From a virus: a stretch of 64,000 nucleotides of DNA. The notes under the pieces were generated by a model that worked only from the letters and a program-made list of their open reading frames with translations, searched no databases and had not been told where the DNA came from. This document shows, piece after piece, positions 35,009-42,469 of this stretch (within the stretch, counting starts at the first letter, position 1; each line of letters begins with the position of its first letter). Location of the stretch: positions 124,001 to 188,000 of the IMG/VR virus record IMGVR_UViG_3300032516_000001. One strand, 5' to 3'. The translations under genes were made by a program, and so were the position numbers.

Positions 35009-35289
35009 TCTGTCATTATTTCTTCAACAAGTTCGTCATCAAATGAAATGGTAGCATACTTAATAGAACCTTTCCCGTAAAGACCACAATTACTTTTGAT
35101 CAACTCTTTCAATCGTTTAACCGCGTCTTCTTCAGTCTCACCTGCAGAACGAAGTTGTGGGTTTGCGATACACACAGCTATGAACGGTTTTCCACTAGCT
35201 ATTGCAGTGGATATAGCGAAAGCATCGATAGGATCATGTGCACTATAACTAGCATTCATTATAACTATCGGAATTCTTGGGTATTTCAT
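35005..35289 (-). CDS. Small protein, unknown
   Basis: This 94-aa alpha/beta protein (IPIVIMNASYSAHDPIDAFA, FIAVCIANPQLRSAGETEED) contains a HicB-like spacing but no decisive motif. It ends DDELVEEIMTE, which resembles the tail of its zinc-type neighbours. It overlaps both neighbours by ATGA. Confidence 0.5.
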   Translation of the reverse strand: MKYPRIPIVIMNASYSAHDPIDAFAISTAIASGKPFIAVCIANPQLRSAGETEEDAVKRLKELIKSNCGLYGKGSIKYATISFDDELVEEIMTE

Positions 35290-35528
35290 TCGGACATCAC
35301 CTCTGTAACCACGACTTCTTCTTCGGATGAATCGTCAAAATTCTGTGCAAGTTCGCACAATCTAAAATTGTAACATGAATCACAAACAGCAATTATCTTT
35401 CCGCTAATAACATTTTTTAGAAATCTGTCTGATGGTCTCATACAGTATCTACATTCTCTATTATGAGCGGAGAAATGAATTGGAAATGAATTCAAATAGT
35501 TACTCGCTATCTGTTTTAGGTTGGACAC
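35286..35528 (-). CDS. Small zinc-finger-type protein with EVM tail (GTG start)
   Basis: This 80-aa protein has CRYCM near residue 26 and CDSC near 49, then an acidic tail SSEEEVVVTEVMSE. The start is GTG at 35526-35528, inside the end of the phosphoesterase gene (13-bp overlap). The N-terminus MSNLKQIASNYL is a possible IA-type helix. It belongs to the same small cysteine-rich group as its neighbours. Confidence 0.55.
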   Translation of the reverse strand: MSNLKQIASNYLNSFPIHFSAHNRECRYCMRPSDRFLKNVISGKIIAVCDSCYNFRLCELAQNFDDSSEEEVVVTEVMSE

Positions 35529-36088
35529 GGGAAATGTTTTCGTATTAGTTGCACTACTTCATCATACATCACGGGATAGAAATCCCAGGCGTCCACTCCA
35601 ACATGAATCATATTCTCGAACACCTGTTGGTTCTTGTGCGTATGACCATGGATTAAGATTTCGCCTTTCCTCCGTTCGGGTCGCTTTTCTAAAAATCTAT
35701 CATCCTCCCCTTTATTGTGTTCGACACCCGCATACGGATAATGACAAAAACGACAAATCCGACCGGCTATGGTCAAAGAGGCGCTATCCATGATTAGCGC
35801 AAAGCCTAAATCGGTCATAGACTTAACGCTTCTATCGTGGTTTCCCGGTATAAGGAATTTTATACCGTTCATCTGTCTTACAATTTCTCTGGCTCTTTCT
35901 TTATGACAGAGGAAAACGTCACCAAGCCAGAGAACGATATCGCTCATTCCTATTCGCTCATTATATCTACGGACAAGCTCCACATCCATTTCGTCAACGG
36001 AGTTAAATGGCCGATTCGCTAACTTACAAATATCCGTACGAGAGCTTTTGTGTCCAAAATGCGGATCACTATAATATGCGGTTATCAC
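35516..36088 (-). CDS. Calcineurin-like metallophosphoesterase
   Basis: This 190-aa protein (GTG start at 36088) has all the metal-binding motifs of the superfamily: DPHFGH (8-13), WLGDVF (around 55), PGNHDRS (around 82), HYPYAG and HGHTHKN (around 150). It hydrolyses a phosphomonoester or phosphodiester of unknown identity; small phage members may act on nucleotides or RNA ends. The gene is in the cluster of small accessory genes. Confidence 0.85.
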   Translation of the reverse strand: MITAYYSDPHFGHKSSRTDICKLANRPFNSVDEMDVELVRRYNERIGMSDIVLWLGDVFLCHKERAREIVRQMNGIKFLIPGNHDRSVKSMTDLGFALIMDSASLTIAGRICRFCHYPYAGVEHNKGEDDRFLEKRPERRKGEILIHGHTHKNQQVFENMIHVGVDAWDFYPVMYDEVVQLIRKHFPCPT

Positions 36089-36117
36089 AAATGACCATAC
36101 ATTCGATATTTAAAAAT

Positions 36118-36321
36118 TTACGACAACATGACCTGTAATACTATGAATTCTTCAATTGAAACAGCCCGCCTCTGGTAACAAAAACTCCCAAGACCAATAT
36201 TATCATAATCTTTGTGATCGTCACAAACTGGTATGCACTTTATCTTGGTATTAACCGGATCGATATAAAATAGTATTACTTGGGTAGCGTCATTCGCACA
36301 TACAGCCATATCACATTTCAT
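36118..36321 (-). CDS. Small cysteine-rich protein with QVM tail
   Basis: This 67-aa protein has an incomplete N-terminal Cys pair (MKCDMAVC) and VCDDHKD further on, forming a probable C..C..C..H zinc site. It ends SIEEFIVLQVMLS. It overlaps the next gene by ATGA and is clearly related in layout to the 82-aa protein upstream. Function is unknown. Confidence 0.6.
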   Translation of the reverse strand: MKCDMAVCANDATQVILFYIDPVNTKIKCIPVCDDHKDYDNIGLGSFCYQRRAVSIEEFIVLQVMLS

Positions 36322-36566
36322 TGAGCCATTACCTGCAAAACTTCATATTCATCAAGTGATAAATCCTGTTTGTAGGAAAAGGGCCATGGAATTTGGAAAT
36401 TCCTATGCTCATCGCATACAAAATATTGACCCCAATAAGGGCCAAGAGTCGACTCTTGTCTAAAAAAGATGACCCTTGTGACTTTGCCGTTACATTCTAC
36501 TTTTCTTCCATCCTGTGTCATTGTTGTGCACACAACATGATTTGTGTAAAAATTTATTAACTCCAT
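36318..36566 (-). CDS. Small cysteine-rich protein with QVM tail
   Basis: This 82-aa protein has cysteines at VVCTTM and VECNGK, and VCDEHRN that matches VCDDHKD in the adjacent paralogue. It ends SLDEYEVLQVMAQ. The two neighbouring copies probably arose by tandem duplication. Unknown function. Confidence 0.6.
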   Translation of the reverse strand: MELINFYTNHVVCTTMTQDGRKVECNGKVTRVIFFRQESTLGPYWGQYFVCDEHRNFQIPWPFSYKQDLSLDEYEVLQVMAQ

Positions 36567-36567
36567 A

Positions 36568-36843
36568 TCATGGCATCAATCTATGTATTATCCACCAAAA
36601 TACACCATCGAATACACGAACAAATATACTAGGTTTCTTGACATCACGATCTTGAACGATTTGCTTTATTGTACGACGCTTAGCAATCCAATTGCCATAT
36701 TCTACCGGCGTCATACCAAGATATTCATATAATGTAACGTCAGATTTCTCAAATCTATCGTGCCAATTCGCAATCCACCCGTCTATATCGTCCTCATGAA
36801 GGTCGCCAAGAACATAACCTTCCATGAAAGTTGGGTGCTGCAT
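36568..36843 (-). CDS. Small protein with YLGMT motif
   Basis: This 91-aa protein carries LYEYLGMTPVEYGNWI, a motif common in small phage and bacterial proteins of unknown function. The hydrophobic C-terminus (FVRVFDGVFWWIIHRLM) could attach it to a membrane. It is separated from the adjacent small gene by one base. Confidence 0.55.
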   Translation of the reverse strand: MQHPTFMEGYVLGDLHEDDIDGWIANWHDRFEKSDVTLYEYLGMTPVEYGNWIAKRRTIKQIVQDRDVKKPSIFVRVFDGVFWWIIHRLMP

Positions 36844-36865
36844 AATCTAAATTTACATATAAAGT

Positions 36866-37531
36866 TTATTTCTTACACAAATCGGCACAATGATCGGCTA
36901 GGCGTTTCCCGTAATTTGGATCACCAACGATTTCACCTTTCTTAATGTCACCCTCAGTTATTGGTGGAAGATTTTGCTTGGCACGTTCTGCATTCACCGT
37001 CTCGAGCATCAATGAACGCTCATGCTTGATCCAAGCTGGAGTGTTAGTACCGTCGTCATCAATCATGTGCTGGTACTTATCACGGTCTGCGCTTGCAGTC
37101 CATAATGCGTTGTAGAATCTCGCTGATAGTATATTGTTCATGTGGTCCTCACTATCGTTTCTTGATTTTACCAAATGAAAGTCTAATGTATACTTATTTA
37201 TGCCGTTTCCGATATCCTCGACATCAGTATTTAGAATCGATCCTATATATGATGAACAAGAGCCATATATTGATAATGGACTGAATGATATACCGCATAA
37301 TATTCCAGGACTATTTATTGCTATACGTAATCCAATCATAAGACCAATCCCAATAACTTTTGATATCAAATTTCGAGGAACACGATACACGATTGTCCAT
37401 CCCAATATAGCCAAAATGATGATTAGGGCAGACAATTTCTGTAATGATTCATTCAATTTTGGTAGTATGGCCCCAATCACTACCTTTTCCCATGCATTTC
37501 CATTTGGACCAATCACAGATACCATTGACAT
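36866..37531 (-). CDS. Two-pass membrane protein
   Basis: This 221-aa protein has two adjacent hydrophobic segments (LSALIIILAILGWTIVY near 33-49 and LISKVIGIGLMIGLRIAI near 55-72) that look like transmembrane helices. A soluble C-terminal domain of about 130 aa follows, with charged helices (NAERAKQNLPPITEGD) and a final CADLCKK. It lies immediately downstream of the structured RNA on the minus strand. Function unknown. Confidence 0.55.
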   Translation of the reverse strand: MSMVSVIGPNGNAWEKVVIGAILPKLNESLQKLSALIIILAILGWTIVYRVPRNLISKVIGIGLMIGLRIAINSPGILCGISFSPLSIYGSCSSYIGSILNTDVEDIGNGINKYTLDFHLVKSRNDSEDHMNNILSARFYNALWTASADRDKYQHMIDDDGTNTPAWIKHERSLMLETVNAERAKQNLPPITEGDIKKGEIVGDPNYGKRLADHCADLCKK

Positions 37532-37685
37532 TGACGAGAGAAAGAGAAATGAATTATTGCAAAAATTACGGAAAGACCTGAGCGATTGCTATAATGCAGG
37601 GATATCAGATAAAGAAATCCAACAGGTATGGGATTTCCAGTTAGTTGACAGTGTTCATCAGGAATAAATATCCAAATACACGAAA

Positions 37686-38031
37686 GCCACGGAATGAATT
37701 GCTCCACCCGTGGCCTCGCTGGTTCGCGGTTAAGCGAACCCGGTAGATGATGTAAACCCGAAAGCCTACTCCGCACTAGGTGCCCGCGCTACATCAACCG
37801 AAAGCGCGCTACCGTCTGAAGTGTTACCTTCACCCAAAACTAACTTGCGCCAACTTTGGGCCTTGCGGAACGGGAGCTCCAGGCAGCGTTTCCGCTGTCC
37901 TTTCCGGTTCATTGAGAACCCGAGGAAACCCCGGCCTCTCTCCACGGATGTTTACCTGGTGTTACCACCAGGAGGTTTCGGAGGGCTTGTCTCCGTACCG
38001 GTCGTTAATCCATTGCTGCATCAAACGACCG
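37686..38031 (-). ncRNA. Large structured RNA of unknown class
   Basis: The 525-bp gap between two genes has no credible ORF but is visibly richer in GC than its flanks and is packed with exact hairpins. Examples are 37686-37692/37708-37714, 37721-37727/37734-37740, 37749-37754/37790-37795, 37955-37961/37966-37972 and 37999-38006/38024-38031. On the minus strand three stems close with GNRA tetraloops (GCAA, GAAA, GUAA). The 37833-37860 stem pairs over 12 bp only on that strand, because four pairs are G-U. The last hairpin is followed by UUUCGUGUAUUU, like a terminator. I could not match RNase P, tmRNA, SRP RNA or a group I/II intron core. Ends are approximate (perhaps up to 38052). Confidence 0.75.
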
Positions 38032-38056
38032 AAATTCCAGAGTCATTAAAGGCCCA

Positions 38057-38437
38057 TTAAATAATTGAGGATTCAATAAATTCAACAAAATCGTCCATGG
38101 TTGATAATCCAAAGCTATCTATGTCTGAATCGGTAGCTTCATCCAAATCGATAAAATCTATTTTGCCTGAATCCACCAAATCAATCAACTTCCTTATATC
38201 ATCATCACCCTGCATTTCTATAACGCTAGGATCTGATCCCGAGTAAAGTATCTGATCGAGTGTAGGGTCAATTTCAACAGAATTCCTACCATCTGATAAT
38301 TTAACAAAAGTACGTGTAATCGTCTCAGTTTTAACCTTAGACTTGGGCTTAGTAAGTAATATAGCAATTTTCTCAAGATTCATGTTGGCAACTCCGGAAG
38401 TTCGCCTGCATAGGGTGGCAATCTTATTAAGATCCAT
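38057..38437 (-). CDS. Small acidic protein with IA-type N-terminal helices
   Basis: This 126-aa protein begins MDLNKIATLCRRTSG and continues NMNLEKIAILLTK, two similar short helices that look like an internal duplication. The rest is acidic (VDSGKIDFIDLDEATDSDID). It lies directly upstream of the structured RNA on the same strand, so both may be on one transcript. Function unknown. Confidence 0.5.
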   Translation of the reverse strand: MDLNKIATLCRRTSGVANMNLEKIAILLTKPKSKVKTETITRTFVKLSDGRNSVEIDPTLDQILYSGSDPSVIEMQGDDDIRKLIDLVDSGKIDFIDLDEATDSDIDSFGLSTMDDFVEFIESSII

Positions 38438-38465
38438 AACGGAATATAATACAAGAAACCTATAA

Positions 38466-38669
38466 TCAAACTCTGTCTATGTTATAAATAATTCCATAGA
38501 CACAGTCATCCTCTGGATGATACGGATAGATACTCGACATTAATACACCACATAATGGACAGTGACGTTCTAAAAGATCGAATCTCCTAGACTTAATATC
38601 CGCTATACTAATTGTAGATGTGGGAACATCAAATAAAGGAATGAAGACAAATTTGGGTTCCGGAATCAT
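38466..38669 (-). CDS. Small CxxC protein
   Basis: This 67-aa protein has one clear CPLCG motif and a later single Cys (DDCVYG). It is coupled to the upstream 186-aa gene by ATGA and probably binds zinc. It lacks the EVM-type tail of the 35-36 kb group. Unknown function. Confidence 0.5.
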   Translation of the reverse strand: MIPEPKFVFIPLFDVPTSTISIADIKSRRFDLLERHCPLCGVLMSSIYPYHPEDDCVYGIIYNIDRV

Positions 38670-39226
38670 GAATGGTGAACCATGAGAGAATGTATTTCAA
38701 CATCAATTTTAGATTTAATGTGTTGACTGATATCTGGTTCCAGTTCACGTTCATTTGATTTAGGCTGCCAGCATTCAATAACGCCGCACCAAATGTAACC
38801 CTTTGGAATAGCTCTCGACACATAAATCGGAGTATTCCACAATTTTCTGTTAAAATGGCCGATTAATCCACGTTTCAAGTCATTTCGATTCATGCAAGGC
38901 GTAAATTCTTTCATGTGCATTATTACCGATACATCGAACGAACTGATAGTAAATGGATCATCACCCAGAATGGATGAACAGAATTCTTCGGGTGTGGCGT
39001 CTAGTGTTGGAATCTCAGAAGGCGGCCACTCAACGGGAGGAAGTTCATAGCATAGAGACTGCCACATCTCTAATTCATAATAAGATGCTTCACGCGTTTC
39101 ACTCTTCCATCCTCTGTGTTCCGTAATATATCCGAATTTATCGATATGAAATGTTAATTGATGACGAGCAGCGACTCTATGATATTGATCCTGTTCTCGA
39201 TGTATTGGTTCTATCACGGAAAGCAT
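38666..39226 (-). CDS. Hypothetical protein
   Basis: This 186-aa protein has mixed alpha/beta character with several Trp residues (ELPPVEWPPSEIPTLDATPE, SRAIPKGYIWCGVIECW). No catalytic motif or known domain was recognised. It lies between the second HNH-Mom-type gene and the small CxxC gene. Confidence 0.5.
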   Translation of the reverse strand: MLSVIEPIHREQDQYHRVAARHQLTFHIDKFGYITEHRGWKSETREASYYELEMWQSLCYELPPVEWPPSEIPTLDATPEEFCSSILGDDPFTISSFDVSVIMHMKEFTPCMNRNDLKRGLIGHFNRKLWNTPIYVSRAIPKGYIWCGVIECWQPKSNERELEPDISQHIKSKIDVEIHSLMVHHS

Positions 39227-39243
39227 AGATCACGATACTAAGA

Positions 39244-40818
39244 CTAAAATCGATAAATATATTTGATCTTAGCCGGAATTGCAATCTTGGTCAAACCAAG
39301 CTTATCAACGTACTCACGTTCTTTTAATTTCAAATTACAAGCCTTATCATAAACAGATTTTTTGTTTATTTCATTTCCATCTTTATCAACGTAAACATAA
39401 CTAGAAGTAGTTTGACCAACTTCTTCCCAATTACTTGCTTTATATATGGTACCAACATGTCCAAATCGTGGATCGGCAAACGAAACAAGACATTTAATTT
39501 CGGGAAAAGCGCTAGACACCTTCTTAATAACTCTAGACATGAGATAAGAAGCAAAATTCTTCTTATGATAACTGGGATCAATACAGAATCTGTCTAATTC
39601 CAAGACTTCGCCATGATTTAAATCAAGTGTATGCGCTATACCTTGTCTAACAGGAGTAGCGAATTTAATAACAGCAACAACTAGTTCTTGAATTTTGGCA
39701 ACAAATATAACTTTAGATGCTCGGCCAAATCCAGCATAATGATACTTATCCAAAAATTCGGTAACATCTGGAGAATGGAGTACTTGGGAAATAACTATAG
39801 AATCAAAAGAAAAATCGATAACATCAATATTTGATCTGTTATGATAACAAACCCCATTTCCAATATACTTACTATAATTACAATTCCAGCACAAAAGCTG
39901 ATATTTTGACATTAACGATGGCTTTTTAACTAATTTTTTGTAAAGATCGATTCCAGATCCTTCACCTATCTTTCTACATGCTGAACCATCATTGTATTTA
40001 TGATCCAAAGTTAACTTATAAAGATCCTTCTCTCCACAACATACGCATTTTCCACCCAATAATGTTAAACAACTCTGTCTGAATTTATCAGTTATTATTC
40101 TACGGCAAGGCAGACATCTATTACTGCCATGAGACAACTGTGATGGGAATTCGTTAACGTCTTTTTCTTTTAAACAAATATTACAAATTTTGGTTATACC
40201 TGATGAAATAACTACTTTTAACTGATGTATTGGGTTAATTCTATATTTCTTATTATTACAATTGTGGCACAATACCTGATAACGTGTTTTATCTGACTCA
40301 CCGTTTAAAATCCTACGTTTCCAACCAAGACTGCCAAAACTACGTTCAGTATTACCATCGTTATTTACATGATCTATTGTCAGAAACTCTTTAATATCTA
40401 AACCGCATGTAACGCATTTTTGACCCAATAAATCAAGAACTTGATTAATAATTGACTGTCTGTACACTCTATGACTTTCAACTACATGTTCAGCGTTATC
40501 ATCAGTCCATTTTTTTATTCTTACCCTAATCTTATCAAGATTTTTCAATCTGTATTCTGATTTATTCTTTAGTATTGCTGCACGATTTTCTTTATAATAT
40601 TCATGTTTATCATTCAAAATTTGATCATGATTATCAGCATACCATTTCTTCCTGATAACTTTTAACTTTTCACTATTTTCTATTTCATATATTTTATTAT
40701 GTTTCTTTCTACATTCCTTACACTTTGAGTCTTTCCCGTTTTTCTTAATTGTGTTATTAAAATACTCAGAAAGCAATTTTTCAACACCACATTTAACACA
40801 AATTTGTGTTGCATCCAT
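39244..40818 (-). CDS. HNH endonuclease fused to a Mom-like acyltransferase domain
   Basis: This 524-aa protein has zinc knuckles (CVKCG, CKEC) at 7-36, HNH-type core 1 at 135-188 (KCVTCGLD, TIDHVNNDGNT, CHNCNNKK) and core 2 at 258-315 (CVCCGEKD, TLDHKYNDGS, CWNCNYSK). A C-terminal domain at 345-492 has YHYAGFGRASK, LELDRFC, SFADPRFGHVGTIYKASNW and TTSSYVYVD. That domain is closely similar to the one in the 9741-11345 protein, while the HNH halves differ, so the domain has been shuffled between nucleases. The acyltransferase part resembles phage Mu Mom-type DNA modification proteins; its target is unknown. Confidence 0.75.
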   Translation of the reverse strand: MDATQICVKCGVEKLLSEYFNNTIKKNGKDSKCKECRKKHNKIYEIENSEKLKVIRKKWYADNHDQILNDKHEYYKENRAAILKNKSEYRLKNLDKIRVRIKKWTDDNAEHVVESHRVYRQSIINQVLDLLGQKCVTCGLDIKEFLTIDHVNNDGNTERSFGSLGWKRRILNGESDKTRYQVLCHNCNNKKYRINPIHQLKVVISSGITKICNICLKEKDVNEFPSQLSHGSNRCLPCRRIITDKFRQSCLTLLGGKCVCCGEKDLYKLTLDHKYNDGSACRKIGEGSGIDLYKKLVKKPSLMSKYQLLCWNCNYSKYIGNGVCYHNRSNIDVIDFSFDSIVISQVLHSPDVTEFLDKYHYAGFGRASKVIFVAKIQELVVAVIKFATPVRQGIAHTLDLNHGEVLELDRFCIDPSYHKKNFASYLMSRVIKKVSSAFPEIKCLVSFADPRFGHVGTIYKASNWEEVGQTTSSYVYVDKDGNEINKKSVYDKACNLKLKEREYVDKLGLTKIAIPAKIKYIYRF

Positions 40819-40937
40819 GTGTAACTATACAACGAATTGGAATTCAGAAAACGTATTTGGAATTAAGAAGAGTTGTATTTGTAGCTATAAATTCAAATTG
40901 TCATTAAACCAATAACATCTGTAAGAAGTTATCTAAG

Positions 40938-41021
40938 TTTTCTGAACGTAGAAGATAATTTTCTGACCGTAGAAGGTATTTTTCTGACCGTAGAAGGTAT
41001 TTTTCTGACCGTAGAAAGTAT
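40938..41021. repeat. Four 21-bp tandem repeats in a gene-free stretch
   Basis: Bases 40819-41135 hold no credible gene. Inside lie four head-to-tail copies of a 21-bp unit (TTTTCTGACCGTAGAAGGTA plus T) starting at 40938, 40959, 40980 and 41001. Copies 2 and 3 are identical; copies 1 and 4 differ at a few bases. There are no spacers. They could be binding sites (iteron-like), slippage products or a recombination scar. Nothing else was seen in this gap. Confidence 0.85.
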
Positions 41022-41135
41022 CAGTATGGTGTAAACGTTCCCCCGTCCTACTTAGATACCAATAAGGGCAAATAACCCCAAAAAGACCATCATCATCAAG
41101 ATTCACATGCATATTTCATGTTACATTCTGTACCG

Positions 41136-42407
41136 TTAAACATTTACAGCCAAGAAATTTCGAACACGATCATCTAAAATTTGAAGATCATCCTTAAGTT
41201 CATGCTCCCATACAGTCAGACACTTTAGTCCAACCTCATTCCACTGATTGATAATCTTTCGCGCATGAACCTTGTTGCTTTCGCCAGTTTTATCTTTCCC
41301 GTGCCAATAATCACCAAGAATTTCAACGACATGAGTCACGCGTTTGAAAGATGGAGACCCGTCTTGTTTCGGATAAACAGGAAAACAAAAATCCGGATTT
41401 CGATTGTTCTGAACGGATGGAATAAGCTTCCAGAAACTCCCATTGCCAGAGAAACAAAAGAATGGGTATAACTTATTAAATGCCAACTCGGGCTTATTCG
41501 GACCAGCACGACGCGAATGCTCCAAATGCTTACGCGCATACTCCGGGTTCATCATCGGATGAGGCACACCATATTTCTTCATACATGTAGATCGGTACGA
41601 TTCTTCATTATGGGTCAAACTGTAAATCAAACGATTACTCTCAATGGACATAAATCGTCTTAGTGATTCATTCATCGATGATTTGGTCTTAGAGTCCTGA
41701 GTAGTCCACTCAACCCCGTAACGCACCAGATTAGTTTGTTTGATTTTTTCTTGGACTTCTGGCGCTTGCGCTGGGTCCGGTACACCGAATTGGGCGATAT
41801 TGGTTTGACGCCCCTTCTCACGAATTTCTGGAACTCGTAACGTTTGTTCATCACCATAACGCTCGAGATTGGTGGCGAGTTGTTTGGCCCTGATCTCAGG
41901 AACTTGAGACGGATTCTCTACACCGTATTTCTCAAGGTTTGTTTGACGAATCTTTTCCTTTATTTCGGGACGCGCAAAATTGTCCTTCGGGAGATGTGCG
42001 GTTCTATCTTTCCCGTCCCAATGTGATTGGACCTGTTTGTATAGAGTGGACTTCTTACAGAACACATTCTCGGCGCCATAACGTTCCGTTATTGTGGCCG
42101 CTTTCTTCTCAGCAGCACCCGGCACCATCAAAGCGTTTGTAACATCGTCCCCGTATTTCTTCTGGAATGTTGATTTGATCCGTTCAAGAGCAACGGCATT
42201 CTTATCTCTTGACTGCCAAGCCTGACAGTCTTTCCTATGGCGTTTCATCTGAGTCAGAGATGTGCTTTTATGACCGCAGAGACACGCTAACGGTTTTCTA
42301 TCTGGATTTGCTGCTAAAAACTCAGGGCACTTACGTTTATGTCCCGAAGTTACCGGCCTATCAAATTCTTTTCCACAGAATTCGCAATGAAAACTCACAA
42401 TCATCAT
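41136..42407 (-). CDS. EDxHD/Vsr-like homing endonuclease with YGVEN repeats
   Basis: This 423-aa protein has N-terminal fingers (HCEFCGKEFDRPVTSGHKRK, CLCGHKSTSLTQMKRH). Several repeats of about 33-38 aa follow, with the core YGVENPSQVPEIRAK / TNLERYG (about residues 85-280). A C-terminal nuclease domain has NPDFCFPVYP and HVVEILGDYWHG, the acidic/His pattern of Vsr-like enzymes. Such YG-repeat regions occur in phage homing endonucleases and probably read DNA. The gene appears more GC-rich than its neighbours, which suggests recent arrival. No ribosome site is obvious. Confidence 0.75.
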   Translation of the reverse strand: MMIVSFHCEFCGKEFDRPVTSGHKRKCPEFLAANPDRKPLACLCGHKSTSLTQMKRHRKDCQAWQSRDKNAVALERIKSTFQKKYGDDVTNALMVPGAAEKKAATITERYGAENVFCKKSTLYKQVQSHWDGKDRTAHLPKDNFARPEIKEKIRQTNLEKYGVENPSQVPEIRAKQLATNLERYGDEQTLRVPEIREKGRQTNIAQFGVPDPAQAPEVQEKIKQTNLVRYGVEWTTQDSKTKSSMNESLRRFMSIESNRLIYSLTHNEESYRSTCMKKYGVPHPMMNPEYARKHLEHSRRAGPNKPELAFNKLYPFFCFSGNGSFWKLIPSVQNNRNPDFCFPVYPKQDGSPSFKRVTHVVEILGDYWHGKDKTGESNKVHARKIINQWNEVGLKCLTVWEHELKDDLQILDDRVRNFLAVNV

Positions 42408-42469
42408 ACACTAAAGTATAACACATTTTCGGACTAAGCGCAAGTATTGGTGTTCTTATCCCAAACCGA

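Noticed and set aside
37686-38031. RNase P RNA, tmRNA, SRP RNA or a group I/II intron
   Set aside because: None of their hallmark segments was found, and the region lies between complete genes rather than splitting one.
37780-38060. Two plus-strand frames of 79-89 aa across the structured RNA
   Set aside because: No protein-like composition or start signals; the DNA is explained by exact hairpins.
40938-41021. CRISPR array
   Set aside because: Repeats are contiguous 21-mers without spacers and no cas gene is nearby.
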